DNA from: Lentibacter algarum
GTDB taxonomy: Bacteria; Pseudomonadota; Alphaproteobacteria; Rhodobacterales; Rhodobacteraceae
Direction: 5' to 3'
Length of the DNA stretch: 64,000 bases
NCBI RefSeq assembly: GCF_018860975.1
Contig: NZ_JAHKQI010000010.1
Span: 496,001 to 560,000 of the forward strand
Shown: positions 37,477-46,749 of the stretch, in pieces
How positions within the stretch are numbered: the first letter of the stretch is position 1
Layout of the letters: the number at the start of each line of letters is the position of its first letter
Translations under genes and position numbers: made by a program
The notes under the pieces: model-generated
Databases searched by the model: none
What the model saw: only the letters and a program-made list of their open reading frames with translations
What the model was told of the DNA's origin: nothing

Positions 37477-39492
37477 TCAGGCCTTTCTAATAAGCGCATC
37501 GACCGCAATGGCACGGTCCGGAGTGCAGAGTAGCGGGTTAATTTCGACTTCACTGGCTGCTTCAGCATTTTCTAGAACGTAAGACTGGACTGCAAGTACC
37601 GCATCAATGATTGCTGCCATATTGGCGGCCGGCCTTCCACGATAGCCGTGTAGCAACGGGGCACAGTTCAAGCGGTTCAGCGCTGCCACAATGTCATCGG
37701 CATTGACGGGTAATAGCAATGAGGTCGTGTCGCGCAGTATTTCGGTCAGCACGCCACCGGCCCCTAAGGTCAATACATAGCCATGGGCCGGATCGCGGGT
37801 CACACCGACAAGCAATTCAGCGACCTGACCGACGATCATTTCCTCGATCAGTATTTCATCGGTCCCAATTGCTTTTGCGATGTCTGCGACATCCTTTGCC
37901 GCGATGCCAAGACGCACGGCTTCATGCTCAGACTTATGCGCCAACCCCACTCCCTTTACGGCAAATGGCGCGTGCAGTTCAGTGACCGCTTGGGATATTT
38001 CTGCATCGCCTCGCACAGAACGGCTTTGTGGAACCTGCAAACCATGTGCGGCCAAAGCCTCTTTGGAAACGGCCTCTGTCAGGGTCTGGGTTGCAGGCAA
38101 TGTGCCGGGCAAACAAACGGGTTCCTGCTGGGGCGGACGCAGGCGTGCGGCGGCCTCTGTTGCGGCAAGGGCTTCGTTCAATCCAAGGAATGGGACAACG
38201 CCACCGGCCATCAATTCCGCCGCCACGTCTTGCGACAATAGCTCTGGCAATGTCGCCACTACGCCAAATCTGGCAGCGGTCTGTTTACGAACTTTCAATG
38301 CCGCATTTGTTGCACAGGCCCAATCGGTAGGATCAGTGGTCGGGTAGTCAACAACTGAAAACGTCATCGTAATGTCCCCGCCCGTCATACCGGACCACGC
38401 CCGTGCCATCGCGCCCTGATCACGCCAAATGTAAGTGTGATAATCCAGCGGATTGTTCAGTGCGACCATCGGGCCCAATGCCGTGCGCAACTGGGTTTTT
38501 TGATCCGCGGACAGTTTAGGGAAATTCAACTTTTTCCCCACAGCCATGTCGGCGATCAGGCTCGCCTCACCGCCCGAGCAGCTGATGGATGCAATGTTGC
38601 CATTGGGTAGCGGCCCGTAGCAATGCAGAACCTTAAGGGTTTCCAATAGGTCAGGCAGCGTTTTCAAACGGGGTACGCCCAACCGTTCCAAAAAGGCTTG
38701 CGCACCTGCGTCGCTTCCTGCAAGCGATGCGGTATGTGACACCGTGGCCTGCCGTGCCTGTTCAGACGCACCAACCTTCAGCGCAACCAGCGGCACACCT
38801 TTCGCATGAGCTTTGGCCGCAAGATGTTCCCATTCACGCAGATCAGAGAACCCTTCGATATGTAATCCAACAGCCGTGACACGCGGATCATCAATCAACG
38901 CGGATGCGATTTGCGCCTGCGAGGTTTGGGCCATGTTGCCACAGGTCACCATATAGGCAATCGGCAAACCGCGTTTTTGCATGGTCAGGTTGATCGAGAT
39001 GTTGGAGCTTTGGGTCAGGATGGCCACCCCAGTTTCTACGCGGGTGCATCCGTGTTGGTCGGGCCATAACAACGCACCATCCAGCGCGTTGACAAAACCA
39101 TAGCAATTCGGGCCAAGGATCGGCATGGCACCTGCCGCCGCAACCAATTGCGCCTGCAGATCATTCCCTGTTTCGTCTTCTGCTACCGCCTCTGAAAACC
39201 CAGATGCAAAGCAGACAGCGCCCCCTGCCCCTAGTTTCGACAATTCGGCGACAAGCGCGATGGTGGCGTGACGGTTCACCCCAATAAAAACGGCATCGGG
39301 CGGAGATGGCAATTCTGCGACGGATTTGAACGCAGGGTATTCGCAAACCATTTCGGCCCATGGGTGCACCGGCCAAATATCACCCGCATACCCCATTTTT
39401 GCCGACTGACGGATGACTTGCTCACACCATGCGCCACCACCAATGACGGCGATGGATTTTGGTTGAAGCAAACGACCAAGACTTAGCGACAT
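37477..39492 (-). CDS. ADP-forming (NDP-forming) acyl-CoA synthetase, fused alpha-beta
   Basis: The 671-residue product has an N-terminal CoA-binding Rossmann part (LLQPKSIAVIGGGAWCE), a succinyl-CoA synthetase-like middle with ILGPNCYGFVNA and TVSHTASLAGSDAGAQAFL (phosphohistidine region), and a C-terminal ATP-grasp domain (PFAVKGVGLAHKSEHEAVRL, VEINPLLC). It ligates CoA to an acid with ATP to ADP and phosphate. Between the CaiD-like and acyl-CoA dehydrogenase genes it most likely activates gamma-butyrobetaine or carnitine, replacing the usual AMP-forming CaiC or the CaiB CoA transferase. That substrate is inference. Confidence 0.88.
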   Translation of the reverse strand: MSLSLGRLLQPKSIAVIGGGAWCEQVIRQSAKMGYAGDIWPVHPWAEMVCEYPAFKSVAELPSPPDAVFIGVNRHATIALVAELSKLGAGGAVCFASGFSEAVAEDETGNDLQAQLVAAAGAMPILGPNCYGFVNALDGALLWPDQHGCTRVETGVAILTQSSNISINLTMQKRGLPIAYMVTCGNMAQTSQAQIASALIDDPRVTAVGLHIEGFSDLREWEHLAAKAHAKGVPLVALKVGASEQARQATVSHTASLAGSDAGAQAFLERLGVPRLKTLPDLLETLKVLHCYGPLPNGNIASISCSGGEASLIADMAVGKKLNFPKLSADQKTQLRTALGPMVALNNPLDYHTYIWRDQGAMARAWSGMTGGDITMTFSVVDYPTTDPTDWACATNAALKVRKQTAARFGVVATLPELLSQDVAAELMAGGVVPFLGLNEALAATEAAARLRPPQQEPVCLPGTLPATQTLTEAVSKEALAAHGLQVPQSRSVRGDAEISQAVTELHAPFAVKGVGLAHKSEHEAVRLGIAAKDVADIAKAIGTDEILIEEMIVGQVAELLVGVTRDPAHGYVLTLGAGGVLTEILRDTTSLLLPVNADDIVAALNRLNCAPLLHGYRGRPAANMAAIIDAVLAVQSYVLENAEAASEVEINPLLCTPDRAIAVDALIRKA

Positions 39493-39537
39493 TCTGCCTC
39501 CTTGAAGAACTGTGAAGAAACTGAAGAGGAACGGCTA

Positions 39538-40698
39538 TCAGGCACCAAGCGGGCGTAATAAATCGCGAGAAATGATGTGACGCTGGATTTCAGACGTCCC
39601 GTCCCAAATGCGTTCAACACGCGCATCGCGCCAGAACCGCTCAATCGGAAAATCGTCCATCAAACCCATCCCGCCGAAAATCTGCAGGGTGGTATCCGTC
39701 ACCCGCGCCAGCATTTCTGAGGCATAAAGCTTGGCCGAGGCGATCTCCCGGTTTGCGGGCAACCCTTGATCCAGACGCCAGGCTGCGGCCAATGTCAGCC
39801 AATCTGCCGCATCAATTTCGGTGATCATATCAGCGATCTGAAATCCGATGCCCTGGAATTTGCCGATCGCTTGCCCGAACTGTTTACGCTCCGCCGAATA
39901 GTTTAGCGCATAGTCAAAACACCGACGCGCACGGCCAACGGAAAACGCCGCAACCGTCAGGCGGGTGGCATAAAGCCATTCATTCATCACGGCAAAACCA
40001 CCGTCCACCTCGCCCAAAACCTGTGCATCAGGCAGTCGGCAATCATCAAACGTAAGGATGTAATTCTTATAGCCTTTGTGGCTGACCGATTTGTACCCAT
40101 CGCGTACCTCAAAACCGGGCGTGCCCCGATCTACGAGGAAGGTGGTGATCCGGCGCTTTGGACCTTTGGGTGTTTCATCAACGCCTGTCGCTATGAAGAC
40201 GATGAAAAAATCGGCATGCTCCGCCCCGGAGATGAAATGCTTAGATCCGTTGACGACCCAATCGCCGCCATCGCGCACGGCCTGACATTTCATCCCGCGC
40301 ACATCTGATCCCGCGTCGGGTTCCGTCATCGCCAACGCATCCATACTTTCGCCGCGCACCGCAGGCAAAAGATACCGTTCACGCTGTTCGTCGTTGCAGG
40401 CCATCAGGATGTTCTGGGGCCGCCCAAAGAAATGGGTAAGCGCCATGGAGCCGCGCCCCAGCTCACGTTCCACAAGGGTGAAATCTATGTGGTTAAGACC
40501 CGCGCCGCCGACCTCTTCGGGAAAGTTGCAGGCATAAAAGCCCAGATCTAAGCACTTCTGCTTGATCTCTTCACCCAGCTCATGGGGCACATGACCGGTT
40601 CTCTCCACTTCCGCTTCATGCGGATAAATTTCGTTTTCCACAAAGCTGCGGACAGTCGAAGAGATCATCTCTTGTTCTTCGGATAGGCCAAAATGCAT
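39538..40698 (-). CDS. Acyl-CoA dehydrogenase (gamma-butyrobetainyl/crotonobetainyl-CoA type)
   Basis: The 386-residue flavoenzyme has DALAMTEPDAGSDVRGMKCQ, GSKHFISGAEHADFF, and the C-terminal QIFGGMGLMDDFPIERFWRD. In the motif where many acyl-CoA dehydrogenases have YEGT with the catalytic Glu, it has IWDGTSEIQR, an Asp at that position. It would introduce the alpha-beta double bond into a CoA thioester, here probably gamma-butyrobetainyl-CoA to crotonobetainyl-CoA. It is the first gene of the minus-strand unit and is transcribed away from the GlxA-type regulator at 40777. Confidence 0.88.
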   Translation of the reverse strand: MHFGLSEEQEMISSTVRSFVENEIYPHEAEVERTGHVPHELGEEIKQKCLDLGFYACNFPEEVGGAGLNHIDFTLVERELGRGSMALTHFFGRPQNILMACNDEQRERYLLPAVRGESMDALAMTEPDAGSDVRGMKCQAVRDGGDWVVNGSKHFISGAEHADFFIVFIATGVDETPKGPKRRITTFLVDRGTPGFEVRDGYKSVSHKGYKNYILTFDDCRLPDAQVLGEVDGGFAVMNEWLYATRLTVAAFSVGRARRCFDYALNYSAERKQFGQAIGKFQGIGFQIADMITEIDAADWLTLAAAWRLDQGLPANREIASAKLYASEMLARVTDTTLQIFGGMGLMDDFPIERFWRDARVERIWDGTSEIQRHIISRDLLRPLGA

Positions 40699-40776
40699 TT
40701 CTCAGGCTCCTGTCATGCGTTTCGAAGATGAAATACCAACTTGCTCTTTCACAGCATGCGGTATTAGTATTTGATC

Positions 40777-41718
40777 ATGCAGAATTGGAAAATTGAATCT
40801 CCCCCTAAGCAGGTCTTCGACATTCTTCTGTTTGATCAGTTTTCCAACCATTGTCTGGCGAATACAGTTGAACCCATGCGCGCGGTCAACGCTATAACGC
40901 GGGAAACGCGGTATAGCTGGCGGTTTTTGTCGCTGGACGGGACCACCGTGGAAAGCTCCAGCGGGATGCAGATTACGCCGCATGGATCGCTGAATAACGA
41001 AATTGGTAACATGCTATTCATAATGCCATCTTACGGTTTTCGCGATTTTGGGAATTGGAATACGTCGCGACATCTAAGATCTGCTGCACATAGGTATGAC
41101 CGCCTGGCCGGGCTCGATACGGGCAGCTGGCTTATGGCCCAGGCGGGGCTACTGGACGGTCATCGTGCCACGATCCATTGGGACGAGTTTATAAATTTTG
41201 CCGAGACGTTTCCAAATGTTGATGCGCGACGTGAGCGGTTCATCATTGACCAAAACCGCATCACCTGTTCCGGGGCGACGGCAGCATTTGATCTGATCAT
41301 GCATCTGATTGGGCAGGCCCATGGCCAGCGCCTAACAATGGAGGTTGCCCAACTGTTTATGACGCAGGATAACGCGCGTACATATGCGCCCTCCAACAGG
41401 AAAAAAAGCAAACTTGTTGATAAAGCGATCTCTGTGATGCAGGAAAATCTCGAAAAGCCACTGACCATTGGCGATGTTGCCCGCCGCGTGGGCGTGTCCC
41501 AGAAAACTCTGGAAAACCGGATGCGGGTCGAACTGAATGCCACGCCACAGATCGTCTACCGCACGCTCCGGCTTAATCTGGCGCGCAAACTAGTTTTGGA
41601 TACCGACCAATCTGTCTTGGAAATCGCCAACCGCTGCGGGTACGATAACGCAAGCGCCATGACCCGCGCCTTCAAAGCGGAATTCAACCAGACACCCCGC
41701 GCTATGCGAGGCCTTTGA
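40777..41718 (+). CDS. GlxA/CdhR-type AraC-family transcriptional regulator
   Basis: The 313-residue protein combines a DJ-1/PfpI-like amidotransferase-fold domain (FDILLFDQFSNHCLANTVEP) with a C-terminal AraC double helix-turn-helix (LTIGDVARRVGVSQKTLENR and VLEIANRCGYDNASAMTRAF). This architecture is that of CdhR, the carnitine dehydrogenase regulator, and GbdR. It is transcribed away from the acyl-CoA dehydrogenase gene 78 bases away, so the shared gap probably carries its operator. It converges with and overlaps its paralogue by 17 bases. Confidence 0.9.
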   Translation: MQNWKIESPPKQVFDILLFDQFSNHCLANTVEPMRAVNAITRETRYSWRFLSLDGTTVESSSGMQITPHGSLNNEIGNMLFIMPSYGFRDFGNWNTSRHLRSAAHRYDRLAGLDTGSWLMAQAGLLDGHRATIHWDEFINFAETFPNVDARRERFIIDQNRITCSGATAAFDLIMHLIGQAHGQRLTMEVAQLFMTQDNARTYAPSNRKKSKLVDKAISVMQENLEKPLTIGDVARRVGVSQKTLENRMRVELNATPQIVYRTLRLNLARKLVLDTDQSVLEIANRCGYDNASAMTRAFKAEFNQTPRAMRGL

Positions 41719-42706
41719 CGGCCGATGGCCCCGCATCAGACTGCGGGCCCCGCCAGAGTTTATTGGGCTGTCGCAATTCGCGGATCGAGACGCCAAAGGT
41801 GTTGGACAGCGATCTGGCAAGGGATGAGGCCGTTGAAAAACCGCATCGCATCGCTATCTGCTCGGCGCTCAGTTCAGTTTCTTCGGCAAGATAACGCGCC
41901 CGCTGCAAGCGAAACATCCTATAGTATTTGCCTGGCGTGATCCCGAGTTCCCGAACGAAGGTCCGGTTGAACGCCCGCTCTGAGAGAGAGACCTTTGCAG
42001 CAAGTTCAAAGGTCGTCAGCGGGGTTTCCATGTTTTCAGCCATCTCATTCAGAGCCATCAGGACTTTGGGCGAACATTTATGCTGTAAACGTTGCGGCCC
42101 CTGATTGATTTCCGTTTGCTTTTCGCGATCAAAGACAAACATATTGGATGCCTCAAACGCCGCGGCTGAGCCAAACAGTTGGTGAATGAGGTCAAGCATC
42201 ATATCCAGCGCTGCGCTTGCACCACCACAAGTGAGAAAACGGCCAGAGCGCACGTATCGTGTGACCGAGGTTTTCACTTTCGGAAACCCCTCTTCAAAAG
42301 CATCCAGTTCTTGCCAGTGGATCGTCGCCGTATGGCCATCCAAAAGGCCAGCCGCCGCCAGCAGCCAAGGCGCACTATCTACAGCGATGACCATATCTAC
42401 GTTACGCGCCGCACGTCGAAGTTTTCCAAGCAGATCCGGCGCAATCAATTCCCTAACCTGATAGCCCGCGATGAGTATCAACTTCCGTCCAGATTCGTCG
42501 GGATCGAATGCGAGATCCGGCGATATTTTTAGACCGCTGGAGCTAAAAACCGGCCCGCCATCCAGTGTTGTAACGCGCCACGAGAAATTTGCCCCCGGTG
42601 AGCGCAATTTCACATCGCGCAGGGGTTCCATCGCATTTGCCAACACCATGTTGGAAAAACCGTTGAACAAGAGAAACTCAAACTCAGGGGCAAATTTTGA
42701 CGACAT
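41702..42706 (-). CDS. Second GlxA/CdhR-type AraC-family regulator
   Basis: The 334-residue paralogue begins MSSKFAPEFEFLLFNGFSNM and has the same two domains, with C-terminal TTFELAAKVSLSERAFNRTF and LSAEQIAMRCGFSTASSLAR. Its start is 118 bases from the truncated acetoacetyl-CoA synthetase gene that opens the BKACE/carnitine dehydrogenase unit on the plus strand, so it is the likely CdhR activator of that half. The 3' ends of the two regulator genes overlap by 17 bases tail to tail. Confidence 0.9.
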   Translation of the reverse strand: MSSKFAPEFEFLLFNGFSNMVLANAMEPLRDVKLRSPGANFSWRVTTLDGGPVFSSSGLKISPDLAFDPDESGRKLILIAGYQVRELIAPDLLGKLRRAARNVDMVIAVDSAPWLLAAAGLLDGHTATIHWQELDAFEEGFPKVKTSVTRYVRSGRFLTCGGASAALDMMLDLIHQLFGSAAAFEASNMFVFDREKQTEINQGPQRLQHKCSPKVLMALNEMAENMETPLTTFELAAKVSLSERAFNRTFVRELGITPGKYYRMFRLQRARYLAEETELSAEQIAMRCGFSTASSLARSLSNTFGVSIRELRQPNKLWRGPQSDAGPSAVKGLA

Positions 42707-42823
42707 TTGTTACCTTTATGACGATAAATGTGGCGAAGCAATCTAGTTGTTACGTTAGAGCTTCCTAAATCAAGCCTTCGGCGTCCTTGCCAAAACGCTT
42801 GTCCCTTATGGTGTGAATGTTCA

Positions 42824-43615
42824 ATGACCGTAACCCGCGCACTTTGGCAACCGAATCTGACTAGTCACCGTGCCCCCCTTTTATCTAGCTTTCACGCCCG
42901 TGCGCGGGAGGTCAGCGAATTGGCTTTGCCCAACTTTGAAGACCTGCATGACTGGTCGATCCGCGAAACCGGCGCTTTCTGGTCATCGGCATGGGATTTC
43001 TGCGGATTGAAAGGGCTGCAAAGTGAGCCCCACTATGAGCACTCCGTTGACGCCATGCAGGCGCGGTTTTTTCCAAACGCGCGGCTTAACGTTGTCGAGA
43101 CATTCTTGAAGAATGCTGATGATCGCAACGCAATTACCTTTATCGGCGAAGACGGCCGACATCAGCGCTGGCGTCGAGCACGCCTAAAGCGCGAAGTCGA
43201 GCAGCTTTCGGCGGCCCTGCGCCGCGAAGGCGTTACAAAGGGCGATCGTGTGGCTGGATATGCGCCCAACAGGCCCCAGACCGTCGCAGCGATGCTTGCG
43301 ACGGCGTGCATCGGGGCGGTGTGGTCATCCTGCGCGCCAGACAGCGGACCGGATGTTGTGGTCACTGCTGACTGCGTCGTCCTAGATGATGATCTTATTA
43401 AACACATCAAAGAGTGCATCCACAAAAATGCTTCCCCTCGGCATGTACCCGCATTGATTGTCTCCGTCGGCGAGATACCTCGCACAAAATCCGGCAAGAT
43501 CGCTGAACTAGCGGTCCGTGATGTCGTCAATAACCAACACATCCGCGATCTATCCGGCCTCGCCAATCCGCAAGCGCTTGATAACTTTGCGAACCTTCCC
43601 GAACTACTTATCTGA
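42824..43615 (+). pseudogene. Acetoacetyl-CoA synthetase with large in-frame internal deletion
   Basis: The 263-residue frame starts MTVTRALWQPNLTS and matches the N-terminus of AacS (FHDWSIRETGAFWSSAWDF-like, FFPNARLNVVETFL, GDRVAGYAPNRPQTVAAMLA, GAVWSSCAPDSG), then jumps directly to the C-terminus (LIKHIKECIHKNASPRHVPA, IPRTKSGKIAELAVRDVV, ANPQALDNFANLPEL). Full AacS is about 650 residues; roughly 380-390 residues are missing, including the ATP/AMP-binding SSGTTG loop. The junction is near 43345-43400 and keeps the frame. It cannot be catalytically competent. It precedes the BKACE gene by 16 bases and would have used the acetoacetate that BKACE releases. Confidence 0.85.
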
Positions 43616-43631
43616 CCAAAAGGAACACCTC

Positions 43632-44549
43632 ATGCCTCTCACAATGAACCGCGAAGTCTTTATCACCGCAGCCATCACAGGATCAGGCGGCACGCAGGAC
43701 AAATCCCCCCACGTGCCCCGCAGCCCGGAGCAGATTGCAAATGCGGCCATAGATGCGGCTAAGGCTGGTGCGGCGATTGCCCACTGCCATGTGCGTGACC
43801 CAGAAACCGGTGCGCCCAGCCGCGATCTGGCGCTTTATCGTGAGCTGACCGAACGCGTTCGCGATTCAGGAACCGATGTGGTTCTTAACCTGACAGCTGG
43901 CATGGGCGGTGACATCGTTTTTGGCAATGCCGAAGCCCCGTTTCCGCTGAACGAAGCGGCGACTGACATGGTCGGTGCAACAGAGCGGATGGCCCATATC
44001 GCCGAATGCCTGCCTGAAATTTGCACGCTGGATTGTGGTACGCTGAATTTTGCTGAGGCTGACTATGTGATGACCAACACGCCGGCCATGTTGCGCACGA
44101 TGGGTCAATTGATGACTGATCTGGGTGTAAAACCAGAGATCGAAGCCTTTGACACAGGCCACCTTTGGTTTGCGACCCAATTGGTGAAAGAGGGTATTTT
44201 GACGTCACCTGCCTTGGTGCAGCTTTGTATGGGCGTGCCTTGGGGGGCACCCAACGATCTGAACACCTTCATGGCGATGGTTAACAACGTGCCGTCCGAT
44301 TGGAACTGGTCTGCGTTCTCGCTTGGCCGCGATCAGATGCCTTATGCCGCTGCGGCAGTTATCGCGGGTGGCAACGTGCGTGTCGGTCTTGAGGACAATC
44401 TGTTCCTTGAGCGTGGCGTTCTGGCGACCAACGCCCAGCTGGTTGAAAAAGCAGTGGGCATCATCGAAGGCATGGGGGCCAACATCATCGGACCCGATGC
44501 GGTTCGTGCAAAACTGGGTTTGACCAAACGCGCTCCGGTGGCGAAATGA
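43632..44549 (+). CDS. BKACE-family enzyme, dehydrocarnitine cleavage type
   Basis: The 305-residue TIM-barrel protein has FITAAITGSGGTQDKSPHVP, GAAIAHCHVRDPETGAPSRD and VLNLTAGMGGD, marks of the beta-keto acid cleavage enzyme (DUF849) family. Family members from carnitine operons convert 3-dehydrocarnitine and acetyl-CoA to betainyl-CoA and acetoacetate. The stop overlaps the start of the carnitine dehydrogenase gene by four bases (ATGA), tying it to that pathway. Substrate assignment rests on this coupling and family knowledge. Confidence 0.9.
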   Translation: MPLTMNREVFITAAITGSGGTQDKSPHVPRSPEQIANAAIDAAKAGAAIAHCHVRDPETGAPSRDLALYRELTERVRDSGTDVVLNLTAGMGGDIVFGNAEAPFPLNEAATDMVGATERMAHIAECLPEICTLDCGTLNFAEADYVMTNTPAMLRTMGQLMTDLGVKPEIEAFDTGHLWFATQLVKEGILTSPALVQLCMGVPWGAPNDLNTFMAMVNNVPSDWNWSAFSLGRDQMPYAAAAVIAGGNVRVGLEDNLFLERGVLATNAQLVEKAVGIIEGMGANIIGPDAVRAKLGLTKRAPVAK

Positions 44550-45997
44550 GCGCGGCAACCAAAAAGGCCACAATCGTTGGCGGCGGTGTCATTGGTGGTG
44601 GTTGGGTTGCTCGGTTTTTGCTTAACGGTTGGGACGTTTCGATATTTGATCCCGATCCACAGGCCAAACGCAAGGTTGGGGAAGTTCTGGCAAATGCCCG
44701 CCGCTCCCTGCCCTCGCTCTATGACAAAGCGATGCCCACCGAAGGCAAGCTGACCTTCCATGATACGATGGCCGAGGCGGTCGCAGGCGCGATTTGGATT
44801 CAGGAAAGCGTTCCTGAACGTCTGGACCTGAAACACAAGATCCACAGGCAAATTCAGAACCACGCACCGGCGGACGCGATTCTTGGATCATCCACGTCGG
44901 GATTTAAACCTTCGGAACTCCAAGACGGTGCGCTGCGCCCCGAACAAATTGTGGTCGCACATCCGTTCAACCCGGTTTACCTGTTGCCCTTGGTTGAATT
45001 TGTACCGTCCGCAGCGACCCCTGCCGAGGTGACACAACGCGCCTCTGATTTGCTGGTTTCGGTTGGCATGAAACCTTTGGTGGTTCGCAAGGAAATTGAC
45101 GCTCATATCGCTGACCGGCTGTTAGAGGCTGTCTGGCGTGAAGGGTTGTGGCTGATCAAGGACGGCATTTGCACAACCGAAGAACTGGACGATTCCATCC
45201 GCTATGGTTTTGGCCTGCGGTGGGCGCAAATGGGTCTCTTTGAAACCTATCGTATCGCTGGCGGCGAAGCGGGTATGAAGCATTTTATGGCGCAATTCGG
45301 TCCGGCACTGGAATGGCCTTGGACCAAACTGATGGACGTACCGGAATTTACCGATGAGCTGGTCGATCTGATCGCGAACCAATCCGACACACAATCTGGC
45401 CACATGTCCATTCGGGAGCTTGAACAACTGCGAGACGACAACCTTGTCGGTATAATGCGTGCTCTCAAGAAATCCGGCAGTGGTGCTGGCGGCACAATCA
45501 ACACCCACGAGGCCACGCTGCCAAACCCAGCCCCGGTCGATCTACCGATTACTGTTCATCGCCAAGTGCCGCAAAGCTGGACCGATTACAACGGCCATAT
45601 GAATGAGGCGAATTATTTGGAAGCTTCCGCTCAGGCAACCGACCGTTTCATGGAAATGATCGGGTGTGATGCAGCCTATATCGCGGCGGGGAACAGCTAT
45701 TTCACGGTCGAAAACCACGTTCGGTTCCTGGATGAGGTGCACGAAGGTGACCCGCTGATCATCACCACACAGGTTCTGCAGGCCGAGGGAAAAAAGATGC
45801 ATCTTTTCCATCGATTGTCCGGGGCGGATGGGAAATTGGCGGCTACGGTCGAAACTCTGCTTTTGCATATGGACTTGAATGTACGCGGCACATCGCTGCC
45901 CTCAGATGAAGTGGCGAGAAAGCTGCGGGATTTTGCTGACGGTCATGCCGCCCTTCCCATTCCAGAGGGTGCAGGCCGCTATGTGGGACAAAAATAG
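44546..45997 (+). CDS. lcdH: L-carnitine 3-dehydrogenase fused to betainyl-CoA thioesterase
   Basis: The 483-residue protein has an N-terminal 3-hydroxyacyl-CoA dehydrogenase-like part (ATIVGGGVIGGGWVARFLLN, SSTSGFKPSEL, HPFNPVYLLPLVE) of about 315 residues, then a hot-dog thioesterase domain from ~residue 335 (VPQSWTDYNGHMNEANYLEA, RFLDEVHEGDPL). This is the known fusion in Rhizobiales/Rhodobacterales: NAD-linked oxidation of L-carnitine to 3-dehydrocarnitine and hydrolysis of betainyl-CoA to glycine betaine. With the BKACE gene before it, the three steps of carnitine to betaine are complete. Confidence 0.93.
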   Translation: MSAATKKATIVGGGVIGGGWVARFLLNGWDVSIFDPDPQAKRKVGEVLANARRSLPSLYDKAMPTEGKLTFHDTMAEAVAGAIWIQESVPERLDLKHKIHRQIQNHAPADAILGSSTSGFKPSELQDGALRPEQIVVAHPFNPVYLLPLVEFVPSAATPAEVTQRASDLLVSVGMKPLVVRKEIDAHIADRLLEAVWREGLWLIKDGICTTEELDDSIRYGFGLRWAQMGLFETYRIAGGEAGMKHFMAQFGPALEWPWTKLMDVPEFTDELVDLIANQSDTQSGHMSIRELEQLRDDNLVGIMRALKKSGSGAGGTINTHEATLPNPAPVDLPITVHRQVPQSWTDYNGHMNEANYLEASAQATDRFMEMIGCDAAYIAAGNSYFTVENHVRFLDEVHEGDPLIITTQVLQAEGKKMHLFHRLSGADGKLAATVETLLLHMDLNVRGTSLPSDEVARKLRDFADGHAALPIPEGAGRYVGQK

Positions 45998-46115
45998 TCA
46001 ATTTCTTGGCTGGTTATGCTTCCTCTTCTCGCAGGAGGCATGGCCAACCCTGATGGCACCTAGGAAGTTAACTCAGTGGAATCGAGGGGCGTGTTTGCGC
46101 TGGCCAAGTCAGTAA

Positions 46116-46679
46116 TTACATCGTGTCAATTGGGTCTTCTCCCAAAAGCGTTTGAAACGCGTGAACAACATCAGTAGCGCGATATTGTTGGCCAAATTTT
46201 GCACTATGTAAAAACATGCCTTCAAGGACATACATTAACAGGCCCGCTTGCATGCGTGGCAGATATTCAGACAGCATCACTTGGGTGTCTTTGGACCATT
46301 CCATGCACATTGGTCTTAGGTCGGAATCGTCCAGCCCCGACAAGTAAAAATCATAATCAACCATCATCTCGGCATGAGAATGGCAAGTGATGTGTTCCAA
46401 CACATTTGCGAGCACCGCAGAAAGAGTGCCCCCCTCCTCTGTATCATCAAGTGCAGCCCGGAACCGGTTAAAGTACCTTTCGCGCGCGGCAATAGTAGCT
46501 TCACGTATGAGTTCTTTGCGACTCTTGTAGTGGTAAGTCAATGTACCCAAACCAATGCCGGATTCCTTTGCCACCGCGCGAAAAGTAACGTTTGCAGCGC
46601 CATCTCTCTGTGCAACAGCATGTGTTGCGGCAGTAACCGTTATCCTTGAGAATGGGACTGAAGCCTTCAATGAGGTCAC
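46116..46679 (-). CDS. TetR-family transcriptional regulator (BetI-like)
   Basis: The ~187-residue protein has a TetR helix-turn-helix (VTFRAVAKESGIGLGTLTYH, YKSRKELIREATIAA) and an all-helical effector domain. The frame is open up to 46826, but that part lies inside the flavin reductase gene and has no TetR character, so I place the start at the GTG at 46679. It lies downstream of the hydroxylase genes on the same strand and may autoregulate that unit; the palindrome at 48814-48826 is a candidate operator. Confidence 0.8.
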   Translation of the reverse strand: MTSLKASVPFSRITVTAATHAVAQRDGAANVTFRAVAKESGIGLGTLTYHYKSRKELIREATIAARERYFNRFRAALDDTEEGGTLSAVLANVLEHITCHSHAEMMVDYDFYLSGLDDSDLRPMCMEWSKDTQVMLSEYLPRMQAGLLMYVLEGMFLHSAKFGQQYRATDVVHAFQTLLGEDPIDTM

Positions 46680-46749
46680 CTTATGGGTCGGGTTACAAAC
46701 TTCAAGGCCGACATAACAGCCTCCACAATCTGGGTCGAACAAGCGGGTA

